This document shows, piece by piece, positions 34,037-44,348 of a stretch of DNA of 64,000 nucleotides. The first letter of the stretch is position 1. Every line of letters begins with the position of its first letter. The position numbers and the translations under genes were made by a program. The notes below the pieces were generated by a model. It was not told the DNA's origin, did not search any database, and saw only the letters and a program-made list of their open reading frames with translations. Origin of the DNA: Austropuccinia psidii (lineage: Eukaryota > Basidiomycota > Pucciniomycetes > Pucciniales > Sphaerophragmiaceae); the NCBI GenBank assembly GCA_023105745.1, contig JALGQZ010000017.1, positions 1,088,001-1,152,000 of the forward strand, in the 5' to 3' direction.

Positions 34037-34062
34037 ATGTACGATGGCATGCCACCGTACAT
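34037..34062. promoter_or_regulatory. Recurrent palindrome, site 3 (outer copy)
   Basis: ATGTACGATGGC-AT-GCCACCGTACAT, next to the internal array as in the inner copy (43311-43336). Confidence 0.85.
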
Positions 34063-34186
34063 AATCCACTTCACCCCTTTTTCATGTGAGACACCCCATC
34101 TCCCGCACTCGAAACCATCCAATCCTGGTGTATATTGTCCTCTGCCTTACCCCACCATTACTCACCCAACACACATGCAAATCTCC

Positions 34187-35512
34187 TCATTCTTTGAATC
34201 GGCATGAGATTGTTTTACCATCCCTGATTTGATAGCCCGCTCTCTCGCCAATCTCATGATAGCCATGGCTTTTTTGCCGCATTGTTTTTGCTAACCTGCT
34301 TGAGCATTGTGCAGACATTTCGTTGTCCTGTGCTGGATCAGTATAATGAACAAATGTACTACTGGCCCACACTACCTGAATGAGCCCATGACATGCAGAT
34401 AGATCAATCCAAAAATGCTCATTTGGGAAAATCAATTTTCCCCCTGTACACCGCTTTGACGCATCTCTTTGAATTTGGCCGGTCCGCTTATCAGCTTGAA
34501 ACCACCATCCCAAAGCATACAGTGATGCATCCTTATCAAAATGAGGTGCGTTTTTGAATCCATTCATGGTGAAAGTGAGTGCGGAAGCGAACTCGAATGC
34601 ACCCTGATTTGCGGGCATATTGGCTTCATAGTTAACTTGATCAAAAGATGGAACCCCCAATGAATTATAGAAATTTTGAATCTTCTCAAATAAATTATCC
34701 CCAGCATGTTGTAAGGATTGACCTAGAATGCAACCCACCAAGCTAAGATTAGCACCTCGGTTCCACCATTCATCTTTTGCGTTTCAATTTTCCTGACACT
34801 TCCATACAGACCAAATTGTTCATTCTTTGTGCTGCATTTGCACCACCCAATCGCGAACATAAATCCCTCAAGTAATGCTCCATTGGTTGCAATCGGGTCG
34901 GTGAATCTCTTTTCGCGAAATAAGAATTGTGATAATTCATCCCATTGATTGACCTCGACTTCACTCATTATTGTGAATGGTCGGAATTCAACAAGGGCAA
35001 TGAGTAATCCGGTTGAAGAGGAAATTGCCACACGGCCAAAGTGAATGCGTTTGATCTGATTGAAATCCACAACCCTCCGAATTTCACTTGGGGTGATATT
35101 TGCTGATACTGGCGTTGATACTTGTGCTGTTGGGCAAGAGGAGGAAAACAACCTATTCATTCAGGTTGTTTTGCGCTCATTTGTCTTTTGGGATCTGCTA
35201 CTATTTCCGAGTGGTTGAGGGATCACTATGTGTTGAAGCACACAAGATATCAGATACTGCCAAGGAGCTTTCTTTGGCACATATCCTTTGACTTCCCTGT
35301 TGGAGCCCACATGACATTGGCACAATCTGAACCGACTAAAGCCAATGTTCTCTCGTGGGGCCCAATGAGGGTGCCACATAAGTGTGGAAGCATATATATA
35401 TATCTATATATATACACTGAGATTAAGCGAGCAACTCACACTTTCCTTCCTCAGCCCGACGCTTTCTCGCGAGTTCCCTTTTACGCTCTTTTCCTTTTTT
35501 TGTGAATGGCAT
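34187..35512 (-). pseudogene. Outer-copy Tet-like 2OG-Fe(II) dioxygenase, broken
   Basis: The homologue of 42070-43182. The first basic exon (MPFTKKGKERKRELARKRRA) starts at 35512. The main exon has TGA at 35161-35163 (CGA in the inner copy), a frameshift near 34730-34790 (after KMNGGTEV), and a deletion of about seven codons after DPAQDNE near 34325. The iron-binding H-x-D (PHFDKD) is retained. The upstream exon reads in one frame here (CQCHVGSNREVKGYVPKK), whereas the inner copy has lost one base there. Confidence 0.88.
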
Positions 35513-35562
35513 GCTCTCAGCAGAAAATGAAATGAAACCAAATGCTTAATGATTTATTAATA

Positions 35563-35973
35563 TCACCTAAATTGAATTGCGGTTGATGAATCTTTTTTAA
35601 TTGCGGCTAAAAATAAAGAGCACACCTGACCTTTGCAAATTCGCAATCTCAAATACCTGAACCTGAAAATTGCAGTGGATAGTGCATTATTCAATTTTAC
35701 ATATTGATGTTCCCATGCAATAACTTTCCAATCCAACCATTTGGAATATTGCAAGCACACACAAATGCAATATGCATCCTGCTGCGGATCCCTAGCTATC
35801 CTAGTCCTCTTGAAAGAGACAGGAACATTTGGCCTATCATGGGCTGGCAGGAGGTGATAAACGCAACTTCCTGCAATGCCCCCGCGTGTGTTACTCGCAT
35901 GCACAACTGCCTGACTCAGCTTGCGTCTTGTCGGAGTCTTTTCAATGATGTACGGAGGCATGCCGCCGTACAA
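35563..35973 (-). other. Conserved open frame upstream of the Tet-like gene (outer), uncertain
   Basis: An open frame of 136 codons whose middle (QQDAYCICVCLQYSKWLDWK) is nearly identical to that at 41447-41710. It starts inside palindrome site 2. It could be an upstream exon, a small gene or untranslated sequence. I do not recognise it. Confidence 0.3.
35948..35973. promoter_or_regulatory. Recurrent palindrome, site 2 (outer copy)
   Basis: ATGTACGGAGGC-AT-GCCGCCGTACAA, the mate of 41379-41404. Confidence 0.85.
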
Positions 35974-36063
35974 TTACTATTGGTATTCAGACTGTGGCAT
36001 CCGGGCAGTAGTAGGATTGGAAGTCATGATTATTAAATTCATAAATCACTTTGCAAAATTAAG

Positions 36064-37735
36064 CTACAATCCATCTAGTACAAAGCTAATATAAAACGGG
36101 TCAATCCTGGTTGTGAGTTTAGCTGACCTGGGTACAGTCAAGGTGACCTCATCACTTGAACCAAGACTGCGTTTCGCCACCCAGGCATCACCAAAGTCTA
36201 ATACTAAGCATTGTTCAAATTCAAATCTAAGAGGTACAGTGGAGTTAAAAGACTCTGATGAGCAGAAACTTTTATTCAGTAAATTACATATATACTTATT
36301 AGTACATAGCCACACTGGCTCAACTAGATTTTTACCCTCTGAAAGTTTTTCGGAAATGTAAATTAGTGATAAAGCCCCTTTAACTGAGCTTGTTCTCCAG
36401 TCATCTGAGCATACCATCAAACCACAAACCCCCGCCACACAGAATGCCGCTAATATACCATAGCAAATTTGATTTATTCCGAGATTCTTGTGACACGCCA
36501 AAAGATCTTTGATGGCCTCATTTTTTTGATCTCGTGAGTTTGCCTTTGATTCCATTGACTTCGACCTTTGTATGTGCACGTACCATGTTGTACGCAATCA
36601 TCAAATGGATAACTGTATCCATTAGATCCTCCAGGTTCTTGTGCGGCTTTGTGGATATCTCATTGTCAGCCCCTCCACCTTCAATTCTGAGTTGGGTTGC
36701 ACGTTGCTTCGATTTACTCAAGCAGGAGGCAAGGTATTCAACTGCCCCCCGTTCGAGTCCAAGAGGATCGGTTGAATTTGATGTTGGTGCAACATATGGT
36801 TTGGGTGCAATCACATCGTATGAGACTAAACTAATGGATTCAAACATAACATTTGCCCAAAAATGTTTAACTGGATTTGCAGGGTAAAGAAGGCTCTGAA
36901 CCATTTTGAAGAAGGAGTGTTCAGATTTTGCGAGATTCTCTGGAGGTTTAGCTTATTCCTTCATCAATTTGCGATTCCAAATGTTGTGATCAAAAAACAC
37001 TTCTGTTTCAGTTGGCTTAAAAAAATCTAACCCTGTATATTGCAATTTATATCACCAGTCAACAGCCAATGATCATGTATCATGCACAAAGATAAAACTC
37101 ACCTGCCATCTCAAAGTCCTCCAGCCAGGCCGACATTTTAAGCCCTCGGTTATTGATCACCTTAATACCAACGGGCAGGAATGTATGAGCATCTTTTGTT
37201 GGTAAATTGTCACATCGATTTTTGTACATACTATTGATATTATCAAGCCCCCTTTTCCATGATTGTTGAGTAATATTGGAATGATAATTCAAAATGCCTG
37301 CAAACTCTTCCATGCGGGATAAAAATATTCCTTGAAAATTAGCCGACGATGACACTTTGGGCTCAGGGTAAGGAACTAAATCAGTCATATCTTGTCCCAT
37401 TGTATCATGTTTAATTGTTTCCCTTTCTTGAAAGGCTTGAATATTCTGAGGAGAGGCGGGAGGGGTTGCATCATGGATTGTTTCATTGGGTATCGGGGGG
37501 CTTTCAGTATGTGGAGCTTCATCATGTATTGTTTCATTGAGTATTGGGGGGGTTCAGTGTGCGGAGGTTGATTATCAATATGGTCCCCTTCAACATTGAT
37601 AATTTCATGACCTTGATCCCGAGAATCGTTTGCGGCTTCAAAGGTACGGCGTTTTTTGTTTCTTTTTTTTGGTCGCATGTATATTTGGTCTTTTTCCTAA
37701 TCCTTTGCCTGGAAATCCAATTACGACTCGAGATC
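36064..37735 (-). pseudogene. Outer-copy gene A, downstream exons, cut by the inner insertion
   Basis: The continuation of the gene whose first exons lie at 59116-59702. The join at 37735/59116 is interrupted by the inner transposon. Frames seen are a third-exon piece ending NMIQWDKI (37385), a frame beginning MGQDMTDLVPYPEP (37400), an intron near 37040-37100, and then MVQSLLYPANP (36904). A 2-nt loss in an A-run near 36530 shifts the frame, followed by GINQICYGILAAFC to the end. Codons that are TGA in the inner copy are CAA here. Confidence 0.8.
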
Positions 37736-37738
37736 CTT
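37736..37738. other. Target-site duplication (left) of the inner giant transposon
   Basis: CTT before CACCAGGGC, repeated as CTT at 59113-59115. Removing the element and one CTT rebuilds the uninterrupted exon, present at 39601-39625 in the other copy. Confidence 0.95.
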
Positions 37739-37784
37739 CACCAGGGCAAATCTTGCGTCAATCGTCGGCGATTGACTTCACGTC
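37739..37784 (+). repeat. Left terminal inverted repeat of the inner transposon
   Basis: About 46 bp, starting CACCAGGGCAAATC. It contains an internal dyad GTCAATCG-(4)-CGATTGAC and ends TTCACGTC. It matches the complement of 59067-59112 with a handful of differences. Confidence 0.92.
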
Positions 37785-38084
37785 GCACCGCGGTCAGTAT
37801 AAAATCTTGCTTCAGTCTCGTTAGTGTCACTTTATAGTCACTGGATTTAGTGGGTCACGTCACGTCAGCGTCAAGACAACGTCAATCGTCACATGTGTCA
37901 CATGAGAATGTCACTCAAAGCCCAAACCCGTTTCAGCACTATTCGCAACGTTTGGGTAATTTCACCTAATAGCTTCTGCCTCCCCAACGCTTAGCATGCT
38001 TACGCGCCCGCACCACCCTCCAGATGAGACTCTGACACTGCCTGCCCCCCCATCTCCGTCCTCACCACTCCTTACGCTTTCACA
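37785..38084. other. Left subterminal region with CGTCA/TGACG motifs
   Basis: It contains clustered CACGTCACGTCAGCGTCA and GACAACGTCAATCGTCAC motifs, also found in inverted form at the right end (58970-59060). No gene. This kind of terminus-proximal motif cluster is where CACTA DNA-binding proteins act in plants. Confidence 0.55.
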
Positions 38085-38521
38085 CCCCCACCCTTACCAT
38101 CCTTACGCTTGTGTAGTGCCCTCCCGACATACTCCCGACACTGGTTACAATCCTTACGCTCGCGCAGTGCCCTCCTGACATGCTCCCGACGCTGCTTACG
38201 ATCATTATGCTCGCGCAGTGCCCTCCCGACATACTCCCGACACTGCTTACGATCCTTACGCTCGCGGAGTGCCCTCCCGACATGCTCCCGACACTGCTTA
38301 CAATCCTTACGCTCATGAAGTGCCCTCCCGACATACTCCCGACACTGCTTACAATCCTTACGCTCATGAAGTGCCCTCCCGACATACTCCCGACACTGCT
38401 CACCATCCTTACGCTCATGAAGTGCCCTCCCGACATGCTCCCGACACTGCTTACGATCCTTACGCTTGCCTAGTAGGTACCCTCCCGACATGCCTCCGAC
38501 CCCGCTTACCATCCTTACGCT
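38085..38521. repeat. Left subterminal tandem array, 51-bp unit
   Basis: About eight head-to-tail units: CTCCCGACATACTCCCGACA, a CTGCTTACAATCCTTACGCTC segment, then GTGCC. Both strands are open in several frames only because of the repetition. Confidence 0.92.
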
Positions 38522-38538
38522 TCCGTACTACATCCATA

Positions 38539-38564
38539 GTGTACGGTGGCTTGTTGGCGTACAC
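38539..38564. promoter_or_regulatory. Recurrent palindrome, site 1 (inner copy)
   Basis: GTGTACGGTGGC ... TTGGCGTACAC, between the left array and gene A, about 460 bp upstream of its ATG. Less perfect at the centre than the other sites. Confidence 0.75.
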
Positions 38565-38742
38565 AAAGGACGCCATCGCCGAAATATGCTGAGTGGCCTT
38601 CTCTGCCAACAGGACCTCAGGGGAAATTGGTCAGTATATTCACAATGTTGTGGTTAGGGTTTAAATCATGAGACTCGCAAATTAAAACCTAATAAGTGGA
38701 CTATTTAAGACAAGAATTGTGTCTCCTTTTTCGCCGACAAAA

Positions 38743-38902
38743 CCATTTTATTTCATATCATTCAAATGGAACACTTTGCTTAGTCCTTACCTCATGAGCG
38801 TTCAATAGTTCAAAAGTTGACTTTAGTAGGTTTCTCACTAGTCAACTTTATTCAATGTCTCACAGGGAAGTGATTTCATTTGCATGATATGAAATAATTT
38901 GC
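38743..38902. repeat. Foldback sequence upstream of gene A
   Basis: ATTTTATTTCATATCATTC near 38745 pairs with GCATGATATGAAATAATTT near 38883. An inner pair, AAAGTTGACT / AGTCAACTTT, lies between. Together they form an imperfect hairpin of about 160 bp, conserved in the outer copy at 59860-60020. It could be a small relic element or a promoter-proximal structure. Confidence 0.7.
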
Positions 38903-39020
38903 AAAACATCGCCTCCTTCAATTTCCCGCCAAATCGCATTTTGCAAATGCGATTATTTTACTTCCACCTAGCTATCAATCAACTCGTCACCATCTATTTG
39001 CTAACTAAACTACCTCCGCG

Positions 39021-41261
39021 ATGGCCCAAACCCCGGGAAATTCAACGGAATTTAATGAACGACCAACTTCAGCCCCAGAGAGTGGAAGTGAAATATCTGA
39101 TATGGCCAGTAGTCGTGAATTAGGCATTGAAGCAGAGAGCCAGTCACATGAAGATAATCAAGATCCACCAGTTCTTCCAGAATGTGAGTATACATCCATC
39201 TTGAGTATTTCTAATCTCTCAAAACCTGATATTGTGTCATAGCCTTTATTTCAGGTCAACCTCCAAGCTCTCAGAAACCGAATTTTAAAACTTATGAGAA
39301 GGAAAAGACTGTTGAACCTTGTGCACCGACAGAAGATGATGGGCAAGATGATGTAATTTTCAGTGGGGAGGTGGAAATTATATCCAAGGAACAATTTGTC
39401 TCCAACATTGCTCAAATAATCCCAAGGCTCGAGAAAATCCAAAATGATAGTAAAATTCCTGATTATGTGCGTCAAAAGATTGCTGAAGCCATGAGCCTGC
39501 TCAAAATGGATTTGAACCGTAAGTCCATTACTAATTCAAAACAAAGTTGATAAAAATAGCTGCTTACAATATATGGGCAGGTGTGGAGGTGGGAGAATCT
39601 CTACCTGAAGGATCTCGAGTCGTAATTGGATTTCCAGGCAAAGGATTAGGAAAAAGACCAAATATACATGCGACCAAAAAAACCAACAAAAAACGCTGTA
39701 CCTTTGAAGCCGCAAAGGATTCCCGGGATCAAGGTGATGAAATGATCAATGTTGAAGGGGACGATATTGATAATGAACCTCCGCATACTGAACCCCCCCC
39801 ATACTCAATGAAACAATCCATGCTGAAGCTCCACATACTGAAAGCCCCCCGATACCCAATGAAACAATGCATGATGCAACCCCTCCCGCCTCTCCTCGGA
39901 ATATTCAAGCCCCTCAAGAAAGGGAAACAATTAAACATGATACAATGGGATGAGATATGACTGATATAATTCCCGACGCTGAGCCCGAAGTGTCATCCGC
40001 TGCGAATTTTCAAGGAATATTTTTATCCCGCATGGAAGAGTTTGCAGCCATTTTGAATTATCATTCCAATATTTCTCAACAATCATGGAAAAGGGGGCTT
40101 GATAATATCAATAGGACTTACAAAAATAGATGGGACAATTTACCAACAAAGGATGCTCATACATTCCTGCCCGTTGGTATTAAGGTGATCAGTAACCAAG
40201 ATCTTAAAATGTTGGCTTGGCTGCAGGACCTTGAGATGGCAGGTGAGTTTTTTTTTATCTTTGTGCATGATACTTGATTATTGGCTGTTGACTGGTGATA
40301 TAAATTGCAATATACAGGGTTAGATTTTTTTAAGCCAACTGAAACAGAAGCGTTTTTTGATTACAACATTTGGAATCTCAAATTGATGAAGGAATCAGCT
40401 AAACCTCCCGATAATCTCCCCAAATCTGAACACTCCTTCTTCAAAATGGTTCAGAGCCTTCTTTACCCCACCAATCCAGTTAAACATTTTTGGGCAAATG
40501 TTATGTTTGAATCCATTAGTTTAGTCTCATACGATGTGACTGCACCCAAACCATATGTTGCACCAACATCAAATTCGACCGATCCTCTTGGACTGGAACG
40601 GGGAGCAGTTGAATACCTTGCCTCCTGCTTGAGTAAATCAAAGCAACGTGCAACCCAACTCAGCATTGAAGGTGGCGGGGCTGACAATGAGATATCCACA
40701 AAGCCGCACAAGAACCTGGAGGATCTAATGGATACAGTTATCCATTTGATGATTGCGTACAACATGGTACGTGCACATACAAAGGTCGAAGTTAATGGCA
40801 TCAAAGGCAAACTCACGAACTCAAAAAAAAATGAGGCCATCAAAGATCTTTTGGCGTGTCACAAGAATCTTGGAATAAATTGAATTTGCTATGGTATATT
40901 AGCGGCATTCTGTGCGGCAGGGGTTCGTGGTTTGATGGTATGCTCAGATGACTGGAGAACAAGCTCAGTTAAAGGGGCTTTATCACTAATTGACATTTCC
41001 GCAAAACTTTCAGAGGGTAAAAATCTAGTGGAGCCAGTGTGGCTATGTACTAATAAGTATATATGTAATTTACTGAATAAAAGTTTCTTCTCATCAGAGT
41101 CTTTTAACCCCACTGTACCTCTTAGATTTGAATTTGCACGATGCTTAGTATTAGACTTTGGTGATGCCTGGGTGGCGAAACGCGGTCTTGGTTCAAGTGA
41201 TGAGGTCACCTTGACGGTACCCAGGTCAGCTAAACTCACAACCAGGATTGACCCGTTTTAG
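39021..41261 (+). pseudogene. Gene A of the giant transposon: unknown protein, multi-exon, nonsense-mutated
   Basis: Exons 39021-39183, 39255-39518, 39581-40242 and 40318-41261 are joined by GT-AG introns that keep phase. Exon 1-2 sequence is acidic (MAQTPGNSTEFNERP; EDDGQDDVIFSGEVEIISKE). Exon 3 has a basic stretch (KRPNIHATKKTNKKRCTFEA), then Pro-rich sequence in which the frame must change at a run of eight C (39793-39800). Later segments are KDAHTFLPVGIKVI and LERGAVEYLASCLSK. TGA at 39951-39953 and 40881-40883 breaks it (CAA in the outer copy). I recognise no family. Its place next to the terminus makes a terminus-binding or transposition helper conceivable, but nothing in the sequence shows it. 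Confidence 0.72.
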
Positions 41262-41378
41262 ATTAGCTTTGTACTAGATAGATTGTAATTTAATTTTGCA
41301 AAGTTATTTATGAATTTAATAATCATGACTTCCTATCCTACTACTGCCCGGATGCCACAGTCTGAGTACCAATAGTAA

Positions 41379-41404
41379 TTGTACGGCGGCATGCCTCCGT
41401 ACAT
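41379..41404. promoter_or_regulatory. Recurrent palindrome, site 2 (inner copy)
   Basis: TTGTACGGCGGC-AT-GCCTCCGTACAT, between gene A and the Tet-like gene. Confidence 0.85.
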
Positions 41405-41446
41405 CATTGCAAAGACTCCACCAAGACGCAAGCTGAGTCAGGCTTT

Positions 41447-41710
41447 GTGCCCGCGAGTAGCACACTCGGGGGCATTGCGGGAAGTCGCGTTTATCACTTC
41501 CCGCCAGCCCAAAATAGGCAAATTGTTACTGTGTCTTTCAAGAGGACTGGGATAACTAGGGATCCGCAGCAGGATGCATATTGCATTTGCGTGTGCTTGC
41601 AATATTCCAAATGGTTGGATTGGAAAGTGATTGCATGGGAACATCAATGTGTAAAATTGAATAATGCACTATCCACTGCAATTTTCAGGTTCAGGTATTT
41701 GAGATCGTGA
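41447..41710 (+). other. Conserved open frame upstream of the Tet-like gene (inner), uncertain
   Basis: An open frame of 87 codons, similar to that at 35563-35973 (SFKRTGITRDPQQDAYC, SKWLDWKVIAWEHQ). Between it and the Tet-like first exon (41839) lies non-coding AT-rich DNA. Both copies keep the frame open over about 80 codons, which is only weak evidence for coding. Confidence 0.3.
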
Positions 41711-42069
41711 AGTTGCCAAGGTCAGGCGTGAGCTTTCTTTTTAGCCGCAATTAAAAAAGATTCATCCACCGCAATCCAATTTAGGTGATATTAATAAATC
41801 AGTAATCATTTGGTTTCATTTCATTTTCTGCTGCAAGCATGCCATTCACGAAAAAAGGAAAAGAGCGTAAAAGGGAACTCGCGAGAAAGCGTCGGGCTGA
41901 GGAAGGAAAGTGTGAGTTTCTCACTTAATCTCAGTGTATATATATAGATATATATATATGCTTCCACATTTATGTGGCACCCTCATTGGGCCCCACGGAA
42001 GAACATTGGCTTTAGTCGGTTCAGCTTGTGCCAATGTCCTGTGGGCTCTAAAGGGAAGTCAAAGGATGT

Positions 42070-43182
42070 GTGCCGAAGAAAGCTCCTTGGCAGTATCTGA
42101 TATCTTTTGTGCTTCAACACATAGTGATCCCGCAACCACTCGGGAATAGTAGCAGATCCCAAAAGACAAATGAGCGCAAAACGACCCGAATGAATAGGTT
42201 TTTTTCCTCCTCTCGCCCAACAGCACAAATATCAATGCCAGTATCAGCAAATATCACCCCAAGTGAAATTCGGAGGGTGGTGGATGTCAATCAGATCAAA
42301 CGCATTCACTTTGGCCGTGTGGCAATTTTCTCTTCAACCGGATTACTCATTGCCCTTGTTGAATTCCGACCATTCACAACAATGAGTGAAGTCGAGGTCA
42401 ATCAATGGGATGAATTATCACAATTCTTATTTCGCGAAAAGAGGTTCACTGACCCTATTGCAACAAATGGAGCATTACTGGAGGGATTTATGTTCGCGAT
42501 TGGGTGGCGCAAATGCACCACGAAGAATGAACAATTTGGTCTGTATGGTAGTGCTGGCAAAATTGAAAATGCAAAAGATGAATGGCGGGACCGAGGTGCC
42601 AATCTTAGCTCGGTGGGTCGCATTCTAGGTCAATCCTTACAATATGTTGGGGATAATTTATTTCAGAAGATTCAAAATTGCTACAACTCATTGGGGGTTC
42701 CGTCTTTTGATGAAGTCAAGTATGAAGGCAATAATCCCGCAAATCAGGGTGCATGTGAGTTTGCTTCGGCACTCACTTTCACCATGAATGGATTCAAAAA
42801 CACACCTCATGTTGATAAGGATGCATCGCTGTATGCTTTGGGATGGTGGTTTCAAGCTGATAAGCGGACCGGCCAAATTCAAAGAGATGCGTCAAAGCGG
42901 TGTACAGGGGGAAAATTGATTTTCCCAAATGAGCATTTTTGGATTGATCTATCCGCATGTCATGGGCTCATTCAGGTAGTGTGGGCCAGTAGTACATTTG
43001 TTCATTATACTGATCCAGCACAGGACAACGAAAGCACGACACTAGTGGGTATGTCCGCACAATGCTCAAGGAGGTTGGCAAAAACAATGCGGCAAAAAAG
43101 CCATGGCTATTATGAGATTGCCGAGAGAGCGGCCTATCAAATCAGGGATGGTAATACAATCTCATGCCGATTCAAAGAGTGA
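42070..43182 (+). CDS. Tet-like (TET/JBP-type) 2-oxoglutarate Fe(II) dioxygenase
   Basis: A 370-codon main exon, with a clear ATG at 42190. A short basic exon at 41839-41911 (MPFTKKGKERKRELARKRRA, GTGAGT donor) probably precedes it. The sequence matches the fungal Tet-like 2OG-Fe(II) oxygenase pattern: IHFGRVAIFSSTGLLIALVE; then ALTFTMNGFKNTPHVDKDAS with the iron ligands H247 and D249; then GGKLIFPNEHFWIDL; then a distal histidine (H298 in ACHGLIQ or H312 in FVHYTD). TET/JBP enzymes oxidise 5-methylcytosine or thymine in DNA, and fungal expansions of the family are known to be linked to transposons. The substrate here is inferred. Compared with the outer copy one base is missing near 42049, so the link to the upstream exon is broken, while the catalytic domain is open. 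It is convergent with the Cys6 gene. Confidence 0.88.
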   Translation: MPKKAPWQYLISFVLQHIVIPQPLGNSSRSQKTNERKTTRMNRFFSSSRPTAQISMPVSANITPSEIRRVVDVNQIKRIHFGRVAIFSSTGLLIALVEFRPFTTMSEVEVNQWDELSQFLFREKRFTDPIATNGALLEGFMFAIGWRKCTTKNEQFGLYGSAGKIENAKDEWRDRGANLSSVGRILGQSLQYVGDNLFQKIQNCYNSLGVPSFDEVKYEGNNPANQGACEFASALTFTMNGFKNTPHVDKDASLYALGWWFQADKRTGQIQRDASKRCTGGKLIFPNEHFWIDLSACHGLIQVVWASSTFVHYTDPAQDNESTTLVGMSAQCSRRLAKTMRQKSHGYYEIAERAAYQIRDGNTISCRFKE

Positions 43183-43310
43183 GGCAGTCGGAATAGCAGC
43201 GTGATTGGTAGATGATGGTGGGGTAAGGCAGAGGACAATATACACCAGGATTGGATGGATTCGAGTGCGGGAGATGGGGTGTCTCACAGGAAAAAGGGGT
43301 GAAGTGGATT

Positions 43311-43336
43311 ATGTACGGAGGCATGCCATCGTACAT
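43311..43336. promoter_or_regulatory. Recurrent palindrome, site 3 (inner copy)
   Basis: ATGTACGGAGGC-AT-GCCATCGTACAT, between the Tet-like stop and the internal array. This is a convergent intergenic site, so the palindrome is not only a promoter element. Confidence 0.88.
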
Positions 43337-43360
43337 ATGCCAGGTTTGTTGCTCTTGTCC

Positions 43361-43930
43361 AGGATCCCAACGCTTCACACGCGAATCCTTATGCTTGTGC
43401 AGGTGCCGACAATGCTAAAAGTTTCTTACGCCTATGCGGGGTGCCGAGGCTTCACACGCCAATCCTTACGCCTGGGCAGGTTCCCGACAACTCACACGCC
43501 AATCCTTACGCCTGTGCAGGTTCCCGACAGCTCACACGCCAATCCTTACGCCTGTGCAGACTCCCGAAAGCTCACACGCCAATCCTTACGCCTGTGCAGG
43601 CTCCCGACAGCTCACACGCCAATCCTTAGGCTTGTGAAGGTTGCCAACAATGCTGACAATTTGTTATGCCTGTGCAGGCTCCCGAAAATTCACACGCCAA
43701 TCCTTACGCCTGTGCAGCCTCCCGACAGCTCACACGCGAATCCTCAGGCTTGTGAAGGATGCTAACAATGCTGACAATTTCTTACGCCTGTGCAGGCTCC
43801 CGACAATTCACACGCCAATCCTTTCACCTGTGCAGGCGCCCGACAGCTCACACGCCAATCTTTACGCCTTTTCAGGCTCCCGACAGCTCACACGCCAATC
43901 GTTACGCTTGTGAAGGTTCCCGACAATTTG
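43361..43930. repeat. Internal tandem array, 40-bp unit
   Basis: About 14 degenerate units: CCTGTGCAGGCTCCCGACAG then CTCACACGCCAATCCTTACG. The TCCCGACA and AATCCTTACGC words recur in the left subterminal array and CACACGCCAAT in the right one. From 43931 to 44348 I see only non-coding 3' sequence of the Cys6 gene. Confidence 0.93.
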
Positions 43931-44348
43931 AACAATTCAATACATGACTAAGATTAATAGCATGTGACCATAGGAACGGCAATTTCTCATGAATCTGGAG
44001 TGGATTGCTCACATGCCGGAACCTCCCGCTTTTTTACAGTTAAGATTTGATATGGCTCTAAACAATGGAGGAAGAAAATATAGGAGGCAGGAATGGTGAC
44101 TATTGGCACATTTTTGGCAAAAGATTTTCTCACATACAAAAATACTAACTCAAACTTTTGGTGGGGCACTTACGAAAATTATTCTCACCCAATAGTAAAT
44201 ATGAATCATTGAGGAATTATAATAAATTCACGTGAACAAAAAACGTAAGAGAAATTGAAAATATCTTTCATTGAATACAAATAATTTATCTAAAGGAGTG
44301 TATTACAAAAGGTAAAAAGAGGAAAGAATACGATTTTTTTTGTGGAAT

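Noticed and set aside
38072..38592. Overlapping long open frames on both strands
   Set aside because: They are produced by the 51-bp tandem array, whose unit is a multiple of three; no start context, domain or conservation beyond repetition.
38645..38665. Telomere-like GGTTAGGGTTT
   Set aside because: A single occurrence, not tandem.
33650..43930. CRISPR-like appearance of regularly spaced repeats
   Set aside because: Units are head-to-tail and degenerate with no unique spacers, and the genome is eukaryotic.
43205..43947. Long frames with HANPYAC-type repeats
   Set aside because: Translation of the 40-bp internal array; frame and length vary freely between copies.
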